A stretch of 64,000 bases of DNA, taken from NCBI RefSeq assembly GCF_000813825.1, contig NZ_JWTA01000019.1, positions 1 through 64,000 on the forward strand, given 5' to 3'. Under the pieces are notes generated by a model that searched no databases, was not told the origin of the DNA, and saw nothing but the letters and a program-made list of their open reading frames with translations. Shown here piece after piece: positions 7,819 to 16,232 of this stretch; position 1 is the first letter of the stretch, and every line of letters starts with the position of its first letter. A program made the position numbers and the translations under genes. This DNA comes from Chryseobacterium taiwanense. GTDB lineage: Bacteria; Bacteroidota; Bacteroidia; Flavobacteriales; Weeksellaceae.

Positions 7819-9447
7819 ATGAATTCAGCAAATACAGCATCATTTCATGAGATATTTAAAGGCGAAAATGAAATTCCGGAAGAATATAAAGTTCCTGAGA
7901 TTCACCAGAAAGTTTATTTATTAAACGGCGAATTGGTAGAATGGAATGGGGAAGTTCAGAATATTTACTCTCCTGTCTGCATTCCTACAGAAAACGGACT
8001 GGAAAGAAAACTATTGGGGAGTGTTCCTAATATTGGTCCGGATGAAGCGATGAAAGTTCTTGATGCTTGTGTAAAAGCCTATAATAACGGGTTGGGAGAA
8101 TGGCCAACCATGTCTGTGGAAGGAAGAATCAAATGTATGCAGAAGTTTGTGTACTTAATGATTCAGCAGAGAGATTTGGTGATCAAATTGTTGATGTGGG
8201 AAATCGGAAAAACACTGGCTGATTCTACGAAGGAATTCGACAGAACGGTAGATTATATCAATCAGACCATCGATGCTTTAAAAGATTTAGACAGAGAATC
8301 TTCCCGTTTTCAGCAGGCAGAAGGAACGATTGCACAGATCAGAAGAGCTCCGCTTGGTGTTGTATTGAGCATGGGACCTTTCAATTATCCTTTAAACGAA
8401 ATTTTCACTACGCTGATTCCTGCTTTGATCATGGGAAATACGATTTTGTTTAAACTTCCAAAACATGGAGTTTTGGCACATTATCCTTTACTGAATGCAT
8501 TCAAAGAAGCTTTTCCTAAAGGAACAGTGAATACATTGTACGGAAAAGGTTCAGAAATCATTACCCCGATCATGGAAAGCGGTAAAGTGAATGTTTTGGC
8601 ATTTATCGGTTCCAGTAAAGTAGCGAATGGTCTGAAAAAACTGCATCCGAAAGTTAATCGTTTAAGAGCGATTCTGAGCTTAGACGCTAAGAATGCAGCG
8701 ATCGTTACGAAAAATGCAGATTTGGATGTAGCAGTAAGTGAATGTATTTTAGGATCGCTTTCTTTTAACGGGCAAAGATGTACGGCTTTAAAGTTAATTT
8801 TCGTTCAGAAAGATGTTGCGGAAGCATTTACCCAAAAGCTGACTGCTGCTGTTTCTGCAATGAAACCTGGACTTCCTTGGGAAAAAGACGTGAAAATTAC
8901 CCCACTTCCGGAAGTGAACAAACCTCCTTATTTAAAAGAATGTATTGAAGATGCCTTATCAAAAGGAGCAAAAGTATTGAATGAAAATGGAGGGTTTACA
9001 GAAGAATCTTTTGTTTTCCCGGCTGTTGTATATCCTGTAAATAGTGATATGAAACTGTATCATGAAGAGCAGTTTGGACCGGTAATTCCTGTAGTTCCGT
9101 TTGATGATATTGAAGAACCAATCGATTATCAGGTAAATGCTGACCACGGAATGCAGGTAAGTATTTTCAGTGAAGATCCTGCTGAGGTCGCTAAACTGAT
9201 CGATCCTTTTGTAAATTTGGTAAGTAGAGTAAATATCAATTGTCAGGCGCAGAGAGGTCCCGATGTTTTCCCTTTTACAGGAAGAAAAGACAGTGCAGAA
9301 GGAACGCTTTCTGTTTTTGATGCTTTACGTTCGTTCTCGATCCGTTCTTTGGTGGCTGCAAAAGTGACGGATTCCAATAAAGAATTATTAAATACAATTG
9401 TAAGAAAGCATGATTCAAACTTTTTAAGTACCGATTATATTTTCTAG
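7819..9447 (+). CDS. gapN: NADP-dependent glyceraldehyde-3-phosphate dehydrogenase (GapN, ALDH family)
   Basis: A 542-residue cytoplasmic aldehyde dehydrogenase. The catalytic thiol is C321 in SFNGQRCTALK. GPFNYPLNE (about 186-194), PALIMGNTILFKLPKHG and the C-terminal PFTGRKDS give the rest of the ALDH fold. The full-length pattern matches the non-phosphorylating GapN-like proteins of flavobacteria, which convert glyceraldehyde-3-phosphate straight to 3-phosphoglycerate and make NADPH. The usual ALDH stretch LELGGK with the general-base Glu reads LSLDAK here (286-291), so Glu is replaced by Ser with an Asp two residues later. It stands alone and ends in a hairpin terminator. Confidence 0.82.
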   Translation: MNSANTASFHEIFKGENEIPEEYKVPEIHQKVYLLNGELVEWNGEVQNIYSPVCIPTENGLERKLLGSVPNIGPDEAMKVLDACVKAYNNGLGEWPTMSVEGRIKCMQKFVYLMIQQRDLVIKLLMWEIGKTLADSTKEFDRTVDYINQTIDALKDLDRESSRFQQAEGTIAQIRRAPLGVVLSMGPFNYPLNEIFTTLIPALIMGNTILFKLPKHGVLAHYPLLNAFKEAFPKGTVNTLYGKGSEIITPIMESGKVNVLAFIGSSKVANGLKKLHPKVNRLRAILSLDAKNAAIVTKNADLDVAVSECILGSLSFNGQRCTALKLIFVQKDVAEAFTQKLTAAVSAMKPGLPWEKDVKITPLPEVNKPPYLKECIEDALSKGAKVLNENGGFTEESFVFPAVVYPVNSDMKLYHEEQFGPVIPVVPFDDIEEPIDYQVNADHGMQVSIFSEDPAEVAKLIDPFVNLVSRVNINCQAQRGPDVFPFTGRKDSAEGTLSVFDALRSFSIRSLVAAKVTDSNKELLNTIVRKHDSNFLSTDYIF

Positions 9448-9475
9448 GTTTACCTTCCAACCTATTTTTATAATG

Positions 9476-9512
9476 AAATCCCCAATGATCTTTTTGATAT
9501 ATTGGGGATTTT
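9476..9512 (+). terminator. Terminator of gapN
   Basis: AAATCCCCAAT and ATTGGGGATTT are inverted repeats around a T-rich loop, followed by TATTTTA. It lies about 30 bases after the gapN stop. Confidence 0.75.
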
Positions 9513-9547
9513 ATTTTATGTCATTTTAAATTTTTATAAGGAATGTT

Positions 9548-9578
9548 TGTAACAATTTTTTGAAAATGAAACTAACTC
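9548..9578 (+). promoter_or_regulatory. Possible autoregulated ECF promoter
   Basis: TGTAACA (9548-9554) and CTAACTC (9572-9578) are 17 bases apart, about 18 bases before the ECF sigma gene start. The GTAAC-type -35 is common in front of flavobacterial ECF genes, and no TAnnTTTG box is nearby. The assignment is tentative. Confidence 0.3.
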
Positions 9579-9596
9579 TTTAGAGCAACGAAAATC

Positions 9597-10091
9597 ATGA
9601 CCTCACTAGAACAGGAATTTTTAGAAAAGATCGAAAAGCATAAAGGAATCATTTTTAAGATTTCTAAAATGTACGTAGATGAAAAAGACGATCGCGATGA
9701 TCTTTTTCAGGAAATTACGTATCAGGTCTGGAAAGCTTATTCCGGTTTTAAAGGAGAAAGTGAATTTGCAACATGGTTGTACCGAATTGCTCTTAATACC
9801 GCTATTATATTTCTAAAGTCTGAGAAGAAAAGAAGTTTTATAGAAAACGATAATGTTTCCAATTATAAAATTGTACAGGATGAATATGATCAGGAAAAGG
9901 AAGATCGGTTAAAAGAGATGTATCGAGCTATTCATCAGCTTACTCCAATAGATAAAGCATTTATTTTTTACTATTTAGAAGATTTTTCTGGGAAACAGAT
10001 TGCCGAACAAATGGGTATTTCTGAAGGAAATGTAAGGGTAAAAATGAATCGTGCTAAAAATAAACTGAAAGAAATTTTAAATAAACCCTAA
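9597..10091 (+). CDS. ECF-type RNA polymerase sigma factor
   Basis: A 164-residue sigma-70 family protein. Region 2 is seen at about residues 36-80 (DLFQEITYQVWKAY, then EFATWLYRIALNTA), and region 4 at about 118-160 (IDKAFIFYYLEDFSGKQIAEQMGISEGNVRVKMNRAKNKLKEI), with the helix-turn-helix that reads the -35 element. It lacks regions 1 and 3, as ECF factors do. The next gene, 55 bases later, encodes a four-span membrane protein, which is the usual place for an anti-sigma factor. The signal it responds to is not visible. Confidence 0.9.
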   Translation: MTSLEQEFLEKIEKHKGIIFKISKMYVDEKDDRDDLFQEITYQVWKAYSGFKGESEFATWLYRIALNTAIIFLKSEKKRSFIENDNVSNYKIVQDEYDQEKEDRLKEMYRAIHQLTPIDKAFIFYYLEDFSGKQIAEQMGISEGNVRVKMNRAKNKLKEILNKP

Positions 10092-10146
10092 AGACGAGAG
10101 ACTACAATTATTCTCATAGTTCTTAATCCATTAAAAATTACTCAAA

Positions 10147-10743
10147 ATGAATATAGATGAATTAAAAAATACCTGGAATGAAGATGATTCTATAGAAGAA
10201 ACACCTGAAATCAGTATAGAACAGGCCAAGAAAATTAATTTGCCTTTGGAGAAAATGCGCAAAAATATGCGCAAGGAATTCTGGTACACTTTTGTGGTGT
10301 TTATCTTTTCCTTTTTTGTGGTTGCTATTTGTAATGCTCCTGTAAAATTTAAGATGTATGTGCTGGTTTTAGTAGCCTCTATGGCTTTTGTTACCATTTT
10401 CTTTTTCAGTAAGTTTTTTAAGCTGTACAAAGAGCTAAGTAATCCTGCTTTGCAGACGTATGATGCTTTAAATGATCTGTTGATGCAGTTTAATCTGAAT
10501 AAACAATACTATCTGTCATTTTACGTAAGTTTTATTCCGTTTTTGGTGTGTGAAATCATTCTTGTGATAGAGGTGATTCCATGGATGCGTGAACTGAATC
10601 TCCTTTATATATTCATGATTCTTCTAGGATTTGTTGTTGTGGGGGCTTCCGTAGTGTATTTATCCGGAAAAAGATGGTTTGAAAAATTTTACGGAAAGCA
10701 TATCCGACAGATTGAAGATCTTTTGATAGAGTTGAAAAAATAG
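10147..10743 (+). CDS. Four-span membrane protein, possible anti-sigma partner
   Basis: A 198-residue protein with a charged N-terminal part (MNIDELKNTWNEDDSIEE, residues 1-40) followed by four hydrophobic spans at about 45-62, 67-87, 117-140 and 148-170, and a charged tail. An N-terminal cytoplasmic segment starting with DELKNTW before membrane spans is common in flavobacterial proteins placed after ECF sigma genes. This position makes an anti-sigma or signal-coupling role likely, but the zinc-binding anti-sigma motif (HxxxCxxC) is absent. The stop codon lies inside the stem of the terminator that follows. Confidence 0.65.
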   Translation: MNIDELKNTWNEDDSIEETPEISIEQAKKINLPLEKMRKNMRKEFWYTFVVFIFSFFVVAICNAPVKFKMYVLVLVASMAFVTIFFFSKFFKLYKELSNPALQTYDALNDLLMQFNLNKQYYLSFYVSFIPFLVCEIILVIEVIPWMRELNLLYIFMILLGFVVVGASVVYLSGKRWFEKFYGKHIRQIEDLLIELKK

Positions 10744-10775
10744 TATTCGGCGGGCTTTCAGCCCGCCGAATACTA
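10741..10775. terminator. GC-rich bidirectional hairpin terminator
   Basis: AGTATTCGGCGGGCT, loop TTC, AGCCCGCCGAATACT is a perfect 15-base stem in AT-rich surroundings; the TAG stop of the + gene is in its left arm. It ends both the + operon and the - gene at 10778. Confidence 0.85.
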
Positions 10776-10777
10776 TT

Positions 10778-11341
10778 TTATTGAGTATAATACGCCGGAA
10801 ATTCTCTTATAATCGAATAGAGATCTCTGAATTCAAAGTAATTTGGACTCACGCTGCTTACGTTTTCAAAGCCTTGATCTTCAAATAATTTTTTGGTTCG
10901 TGTCACATGAAAATATTGAGAGACAATAATGATGCTGTTGAATTTTAGTTGAGATTTCAGTTTGAGTGTATTGATAACGGTAGCTCTTGTATTGTCTCCA
11001 TGATTATCAACAATGATCAAAGAATCAGGAATCCCTTTTTTAACGAGAAACTCTTTCATCTTATTCCCTTCATAAAATCCTTCTTTTCCCAATCCACCAC
11101 TCACTAAAATCTTTTTGATACGATGAGTTTTATATAAATCAATTCCGCTTTCTAGGCGTTTTTCTAATCTTTTAGATAAAGTCCCGTCTTCATTGACTTT
11201 GTTTCCTAAAATAACAGCAAGATCAGCATTTTTACCATGATCAGAAAAACCATCAATAGTAATGTATAGAGAATGAAGAAGGAACCATACAATAACTACA
11301 GAAACGAGAATTTTAAGGAGTTTAAAAATATTTTTTGTCAT
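10778..11341 (-). CDS. YdcF/SanA-like DUF218 protein
   Basis: A 187-residue protein with one N-terminal membrane anchor (residues about 7-27) followed by the DUF218 fold: DLAVILGNKVNEDGTLSKRLEKRLESGIDLY, then KKILVSGGLG, GDNTRATVINT and IIVSQYFHVTRTKKLF. These motifs mark the SanA/ElyC/YdcF family, linked in enterobacteria to envelope integrity and peptidoglycan precursor handling; no enzymatic reaction is firmly established. The stop is separated from the upstream protease gene by 12 bases, so the two are likely one transcript. Confidence 0.85.
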   Translation of the reverse strand: MTKNIFKLLKILVSVVIVWFLLHSLYITIDGFSDHGKNADLAVILGNKVNEDGTLSKRLEKRLESGIDLYKTHRIKKILVSGGLGKEGFYEGNKMKEFLVKKGIPDSLIIVDNHGDNTRATVINTLKLKSQLKFNSIIIVSQYFHVTRTKKLFEDQGFENVSSVSPNYFEFRDLYSIIREFPAYYTQ

Positions 11342-11353
11342 TCGTCAAAGTAA

Positions 11354-12889
11354 TTATTTCCCATTTTTCTCATTTCCAATTTCCTTCATCACCCATTCCA
11401 TTTGGCGGTCTTTTTTATCTAAAATATCCTGAATACTTTCTGTGACGGTAAAATCAGGAAGAACGCCTCTTTCTGTATTGGTAAAGTCAATATTAGGTTG
11501 TACTAAAGCCAATCCGATCGGTAAACTGATTTTTGAATAAGGCAGTTTCTGATAAGAATAAAATCCGGCAATAGTACCGTCATTCGCTCCTCCGGTTTCT
11601 TCTCCGACCAACGTGGCAAGTTTGTCATTTTTAAGTTTGGCAGACAGAATGGAAGATGCCGAAAAGCTTCCGCCGTTGATGAGTACAAAAACCTTTCCGT
11701 GAAAAGCATCATTTTGAGGTTTAGTTTCTCGATCTGCTTTCATTTTATAATAAACAATGCTGTCTTTTTTATACGTGTTCATCGTCTGACTTACAATATA
11801 AGCGGGATAGAGGATGCTTTTAAAAGTATATTCCAAAGCGTTGCTTTTTCTGAAATAGTTAGTCTTCAAAGGACTGCTTTTTGAAGTTACCTGAGAACGT
11901 TTGATTAGAGTAAACGGTGCCGGTGCGAGATAAGAATACAAGTTGTTGATTTCATCGAGAGACCCGCCATAATTATTACGGATATCTATCACGAGGTATT
12001 TTACTTTTGCGTTTTTAATTTTAGCAAAAGTTTCCTTGTAGAATTTTTCAGAATAGCTTCTTGAAAAGCTTTTCACTTTGATATAAGCAACACTGCTGTC
12101 GGATGATAAAAACTTGAATGTACGGTTATAAGAGTTATTAAAAGCGACATAATCATTCACCTTTTTTTCCAGTGTTCTCTTTTTTTGTTCCTTATCTTTT
12201 TCGAAATCAAATTTAGATTTTTCAGCTCTTTTTATCGTATAGGTTTTTATTTGATCATGATAGACTGTCTCAATCTTAGCACTATCTCTAAAACCAAACT
12301 CTGCACTATAAAAATTAAAGAAGATGTCTTTTAAAAAATAAGGCTGAAAGGTTGTGTTGTATCCGTCACTGCTGATTAAATTTTTATATTTTTTCAGATA
12401 TAAAGGCACCGGAACATCATTGATTTTCAAAATTTCGGTTCCCGATTTTATATGTTCTATAGAATCTTTATTTTCTATGATGTACAAATGCTCTCCGGTT
12501 ACATAATACTCAAAACGGCTGAACATTCCCTTTTTATTATCCAGAGATTTGATCTCTTTTTTTGTGAATTTTTTGATGGGAATTCTCAGCGAAAGATGAC
12601 CTTCCTTTATACTGGCAATTACCGGTTGTAGTTTAAAATAAAACTCAAGGGGAGTAAGAGGTTGAGTGATGGTTTGCTTAAGACTGTCAAATTTATGATC
12701 CAACTGGTTTTTTGAAATATACCAGTAAAGTTTAGGATGCATTTCTTTGATTTTGTCATAAGCGTAATCAACATCTTTTCTTAGTTCCTCCGGTGATATA
12801 CAGGAAGATCTCTGTTCATTATGCTTCTTGACAGATGAACAAGAAGTGATGAGAAAAATGAATAATATGATGAGTGAAAAATGTTTCAA
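11354..12889 (-). CDS. S41 family peptidase, lipoprotein
   Basis: The 511-residue product begins with a lipoprotein signal (lipobox ITSC, C17), so it is membrane-anchored outside the cytoplasm. The C-terminal half has the tail-specific protease fold: VAYIKVKSFSRSY, YLVIDIRNNYGGSLDEI and VFVLINGGSFSASSILSAKLK, where the serine in SAS is the likely nucleophile. The middle may hold a degenerate PDZ segment (GTEILKINDVPVPLYL). Flavobacteria carry many such proteases; the substrate is unknown. It lies directly upstream of the DUF218 gene on the same strand. Confidence 0.87.
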   Translation of the reverse strand: MKHFSLIILFIFLITSCSSVKKHNEQRSSCISPEELRKDVDYAYDKIKEMHPKLYWYISKNQLDHKFDSLKQTITQPLTPLEFYFKLQPVIASIKEGHLSLRIPIKKFTKKEIKSLDNKKGMFSRFEYYVTGEHLYIIENKDSIEHIKSGTEILKINDVPVPLYLKKYKNLISSDGYNTTFQPYFLKDIFFNFYSAEFGFRDSAKIETVYHDQIKTYTIKRAEKSKFDFEKDKEQKKRTLEKKVNDYVAFNNSYNRTFKFLSSDSSVAYIKVKSFSRSYSEKFYKETFAKIKNAKVKYLVIDIRNNYGGSLDEINNLYSYLAPAPFTLIKRSQVTSKSSPLKTNYFRKSNALEYTFKSILYPAYIVSQTMNTYKKDSIVYYKMKADRETKPQNDAFHGKVFVLINGGSFSASSILSAKLKNDKLATLVGEETGGANDGTIAGFYSYQKLPYSKISLPIGLALVQPNIDFTNTERGVLPDFTVTESIQDILDKKDRQMEWVMKEIGNEKNGK

Positions 12890-13031
12890 TGCTTTGAAAT
12901 TTTAATGAGCTAATTTAAAAAAGTTTAGTATAAAGTTTATCTATTAAGATAAATTTATGTAAAAAATAAAGGTATTCTGTTTTTTAATCGTCATAGAAGA
13001 TAATGTCATACATTTGACACTATTTTAGAAA

Positions 13032-14129
13032 ATGATGTATATAATTATTACCATTACTGTTTTAATCATCCTGTTATATTTTATGGTGATCAATCAGGAG
13101 GTTTTCGGAGCTGAAGCCAAAGGAGAAAGGCTGGAAAGAATGCAACAGTCGAAACATTTTAAAGATAAGCAATTCCAGAACTTAAGTCATACTCCTTCAT
13201 TGGCAGAAGGACATTCTATGCCGAAAGTGATGTATGACTTCTTTTTCAAAAAGAAAGATCCGCTTTTAAAACCGGTAAAAAATCTTCCGTCCATTCATAC
13301 AGATCTGAAAAACCTTTCAAAAGATGAAGATGTTTTTATCTGGATGGGACATTCTTCTTATTTTATTCAGACCGACGGTGTTTCTTTTTTAATTGATCCG
13401 GTGTTAAGTTTATATGGTTCTCCTTTTAAATTTTTCAATAAAGCATTTGCTGGAGCAGATATTTTTAAGCCGGAAGATATTCCCAATATCGATTATCTGG
13501 TCATTACTCACGATCATTACGATCATTTGGATTATCCGACAGTGAAAGCGATCAAAAATAAAGTGGGAAAAGTGATCTTACCTCTCGGTGTAGGAGCTCA
13601 TTTAGAACAATGGGGATATCAACCCGAGCAATTGATTGAAGAAGAATGGGGAGCTGAAGCTTTTTTAAAAAATAACATTAAAATAACATTTACTCCTGCG
13701 AGACATTTTTCAGGAAGAAAAACCCAGAGAAATGTTACGCTTTGGACTTCTTATGTCTTGGAAACTCCTACCAAAAAAATGTTTTTAGGTGGTGATAGCG
13801 GATACGATACTCATTTTAAAATGATCGGGGAAAAATTTGGTCCGTTCGACTACGCGATTATGGAGAATGGTCAATACAATGAAGCTTGGAAATACATTCA
13901 TGCATTACCTGAAGACGTGATTCAGGCGAGTATAGATGTGAAAGCAAAGAAGATCATTCCTGTACACTCTGCGAAATTTGCATTGGCATTGCATCCATGG
14001 AATGAGCCTTTACAAAAGGTAGTAGATCTTGGAAAAGAAAAAAATCTGAATATTTTAACCCCAATGATTGGTGAACCTGTTGATTTAAATGCATCAAGCC
14101 AGCAATTTAAAATCTGGTGGGAAGATTAA
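13032..14129 (+). CDS. MBL-fold metal-dependent hydrolase, membrane-anchored
   Basis: A 365-residue protein with one N-terminal hydrophobic span (residues 2-20). The metallo-beta-lactamase motif THDHYDHLD is at residues 159-167 (H160, D161/H162, H165), with further ligands in FTPARHFSGR, LGGDSGYD and IPVHSAKFAL. The length and layout match UlaG/NAPE-PLD-like hydrolases (DUF-type L-ascorbate-6-phosphate lactonase relatives), which often hydrolyse phosphodiester or lactone bonds; the substrate is not known. It begins a + strand unit, with the GNAT gene converging on it (stop to stop with no gap). Confidence 0.85.
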   Translation: MMYIIITITVLIILLYFMVINQEVFGAEAKGERLERMQQSKHFKDKQFQNLSHTPSLAEGHSMPKVMYDFFFKKKDPLLKPVKNLPSIHTDLKNLSKDEDVFIWMGHSSYFIQTDGVSFLIDPVLSLYGSPFKFFNKAFAGADIFKPEDIPNIDYLVITHDHYDHLDYPTVKAIKNKVGKVILPLGVGAHLEQWGYQPEQLIEEEWGAEAFLKNNIKITFTPARHFSGRKTQRNVTLWTSYVLETPTKKMFLGGDSGYDTHFKMIGEKFGPFDYAIMENGQYNEAWKYIHALPEDVIQASIDVKAKKIIPVHSAKFALALHPWNEPLQKVVDLGKEKNLNILTPMIGEPVDLNASSQQFKIWWED

Positions 14130-14417
14130 TTAGGCGTGCCAAATGTCTTTGTATCTTGCCGGATGATTTTCAAACTGTTGTCTCACAAAATCACATTCAG
14201 GATCTACCAGTAAATCTTTTTCTTCCGCATAACGTACCAACTCATCCAAAAGCATTTTAGCATATCCTTTCCCTTCTATTTCCTCGTCAAGTTTTGTGTA
14301 ATAGACAATAAGGAGTCTGCCGTCAATTTCTATTGACATATAACCTGCTTTTTTTTCATCAATTAATATCTGCAACTCGTCTTGATATGGAGATACTTCA
14401 AATTTTATATTTTCCAT
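14130..14417 (-). CDS. Small GNAT-type N-acetyltransferase
   Basis: A 95-residue protein of the short YjdJ/GCN5-related class: AGYMSIEIDGRLLIVYYTKLDEEIEGKGYAKMLLDELVRYAEEKDL includes the acetyl-CoA pyrophosphate loop (GKGYA), and CDFVRQQFENHPARYKDIW ends it. The family (N-acetyltransferase domain of human GTP-type proteins, Gcn5-like) has no assigned substrate. It is convergent with and directly abuts the MBL gene. Confidence 0.85.
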   Translation of the reverse strand: MENIKFEVSPYQDELQILIDEKKAGYMSIEIDGRLLIVYYTKLDEEIEGKGYAKMLLDELVRYAEEKDLLVDPECDFVRQQFENHPARYKDIWHA

Positions 14418-14691
14418 AATATTGAGATTTTTGGGTAGAAAAATGAGGTTTTATAATTTTTCTCTTCTTAAAATTACAAATTTAAAATGAGAAATAATTG
14501 GTTTTTAAGATTTTTAATATAATAAGAGTCTGAAAACATATTGATAATTTGTTTTCTTTAAATGGATGATATTTATATGATAGATTATCAGATGTTTAGT
14601 TTTTTTTTAACCACTTTATTCTTCTATTTAAAATTGATTTGGCACTCTAATTGAAAATTGATTAATAGTCTAATTAAAAAAAAGGTGTGAA
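14418..14691. other. AT-rich intergenic stretch
   Basis: Very AT-rich DNA with T and A runs. No gene, strong hairpin, repeat copy or clear TAnnTTTG box was found in it; it separates divergent genes, so their promoters must lie here. Confidence 0.5.
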
Positions 14692-15117
14692 ATGAAAAAA
14701 CTATTATTAACAGCAATGCTTGTCGGAACATTCGGATTAACATATGCACAGTCAGATTATTACAACGATTACAGAAGAAGTGTTACAGACATCAACTGGG
14801 CAGCAGTAATTACCGATTTGGTATTATCACAGACACAGGCAAATCAGATCTATGTTCTGAACGACCGATATCACGATTACAATTCTTGGAATAAAGTTTA
14901 CGTTCATAATCCCGATAGATGGAGAAATGACAGATATGTGGAACTGGAAAGAATTATGGGGCATGATAAATATTTAAAATTCAAAAATAAATATTATAAA
15001 GGACAAAATCCTGTGGCCGTTTACAACCGTAATAAAAACAACGATAAAAAGTATAAACACACAGAGAAGAAGGTGTATATTCATAAAGAAAAAAATGTAC
15101 ACGGAAATCATCACTAA
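14692..15117 (+). CDS. Small secreted basic protein
   Basis: A 141-residue product with a signal peptide (MKKLLLTAMLVGTFGLTYA, cut after YAQ). The mature part is rich in Asn, Asp, Tyr and Lys (YYNDYRRSVTDINW, DRYHDYNSWNKVY) and ends in a highly basic His/Lys tail. Similar small periplasmic proteins of flavobacteria have no known function. A terminator follows at 15147-15177. Confidence 0.75.
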   Translation: MKKLLLTAMLVGTFGLTYAQSDYYNDYRRSVTDINWAAVITDLVLSQTQANQIYVLNDRYHDYNSWNKVYVHNPDRWRNDRYVELERIMGHDKYLKFKNKYYKGQNPVAVYNRNKNNDKKYKHTEKKVYIHKEKNVHGNHH

Positions 15118-15146
15118 ACCAATTATCAACTATACATTCAATTTTG

Positions 15147-15177
15147 AAGTGGCTCATCGAAAGGTTAGCCATTTTTT
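15147..15177 (+). terminator. Hairpin terminator after secreted-protein gene
   Basis: AGTGGCT and AGCCATT form a stem around a short loop, followed by a run of T. Confidence 0.6.
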
Positions 15178-15238
15178 ATTTTATCAATCATAATTATTTT
15201 TTCACAGAACTTATGTTTGATTTTTATAATTTTGAATC

Positions 15239-16144
15239 ATGGAATCTAGAGAAACAATAAAAGGTTTTTACGAGCGTAATGCTCAGAACGAAGGTTTGCA
15301 GTGCATCAAAACTCCCGGAGTGGGGCATTTCAATGTGTTTTCGCGTGAAAACTGTTCATCAATCACACCGTACAGCCGAAGAGATTACTATAAAATTTCA
15401 TTAATTATAGGGAAGGGGAAACTTCATTATGCAGATAAATGGATGTACGTAGATAAACCTGCTTTACTGTTTTCAAATCCTGTTATTCCTTATTCATGGG
15501 AAGCTGAAGCTGATGATCAGAAAGGGTTTTTCTGTCTTTTCACCGATCATTTTTTATATGATGGAAACCGCTTGGGAACATTGCAGGAATCACCACTTTT
15601 CAGGATTGGAGGAACTCCGATTTTCTTTATAGATGAGGAACAGCAGAAAACAGTTTCAGATATTTTTATTAAAATGATGACCGAAATTCAGTCGGACTAT
15701 CTGCATAAATATGATATGCTGCGTGCTTATCTTCATCTTCTGATTCATGAAGCCATGAAAATGCATCCAGCAGAAAACTTTGAACCTTATCAGAATGCAT
15801 CGCAAAGGGTAGCTTCTTTATTCATGGAACTCCTGGAAAGACAATTTCCGATTGACAGTCCGGAAAGGTTTTTAAAATTGAAAAGTCCGGTGGATTATGC
15901 AGAGAATTTATCCATTCATGTTAATTCCTTAAACCGTTCTGTGAAAGAGATTACAGGAAAAACGACAAGTCAGCAGATCACGTCAAGAATTATTCAGGAA
16001 GCCAATGCGTTGCTGAAACATACAGACTGGAATGTCTCTGAAATTGCGTACGGACTAGGTTTTGAAGAACCTGCCTATTTTACCAATTACTTTAAAAAAC
16101 AGACGGGAATAACTCCGAATGCCGTAAGAACTTCTGTTGTTTGA
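15239..16144 (+). CDS. AraC-type transcription regulator
   Basis: A 301-residue regulator with an N-terminal cupin-like sensor part (about 1-170) and a C-terminal AraC double helix-turn-helix (about 210-298): LSIHVNSLNRSVKEITGKTTSQQITSRII and then the signature WNVSEIAYGLGFEEPAYFTNYFKKQTGITPNAVR. It probably controls the aldo/keto reductase gene that starts 88 bases downstream, in front of which a separate promoter is seen (16174-16204), and perhaps the efflux gene after it. Confidence 0.93.
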   Translation: MESRETIKGFYERNAQNEGLQCIKTPGVGHFNVFSRENCSSITPYSRRDYYKISLIIGKGKLHYADKWMYVDKPALLFSNPVIPYSWEAEADDQKGFFCLFTDHFLYDGNRLGTLQESPLFRIGGTPIFFIDEEQQKTVSDIFIKMMTEIQSDYLHKYDMLRAYLHLLIHEAMKMHPAENFEPYQNASQRVASLFMELLERQFPIDSPERFLKLKSPVDYAENLSIHVNSLNRSVKEITGKTTSQQITSRIIQEANALLKHTDWNVSEIAYGLGFEEPAYFTNYFKKQTGITPNAVRTSVV

Positions 16145-16173
16145 ATTTTATAATTCTTCGTTTGAATTCTATA

Positions 16174-16204
16174 TTGAAATTGAAAAATTTCGGTGATAAT
16201 TTTG
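16174..16204 (+). promoter_or_regulatory. Promoter of aldo/keto reductase gene
   Basis: TTG at 16174-16176 and TAATTTTG at 16197-16204 with 20 bases between them fit the flavobacterial consensus. The start codon follows 28 bases downstream. Confidence 0.6.
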
Positions 16205-16232
16205 TCCTGTAAATTTAAAATCACAGCATATC

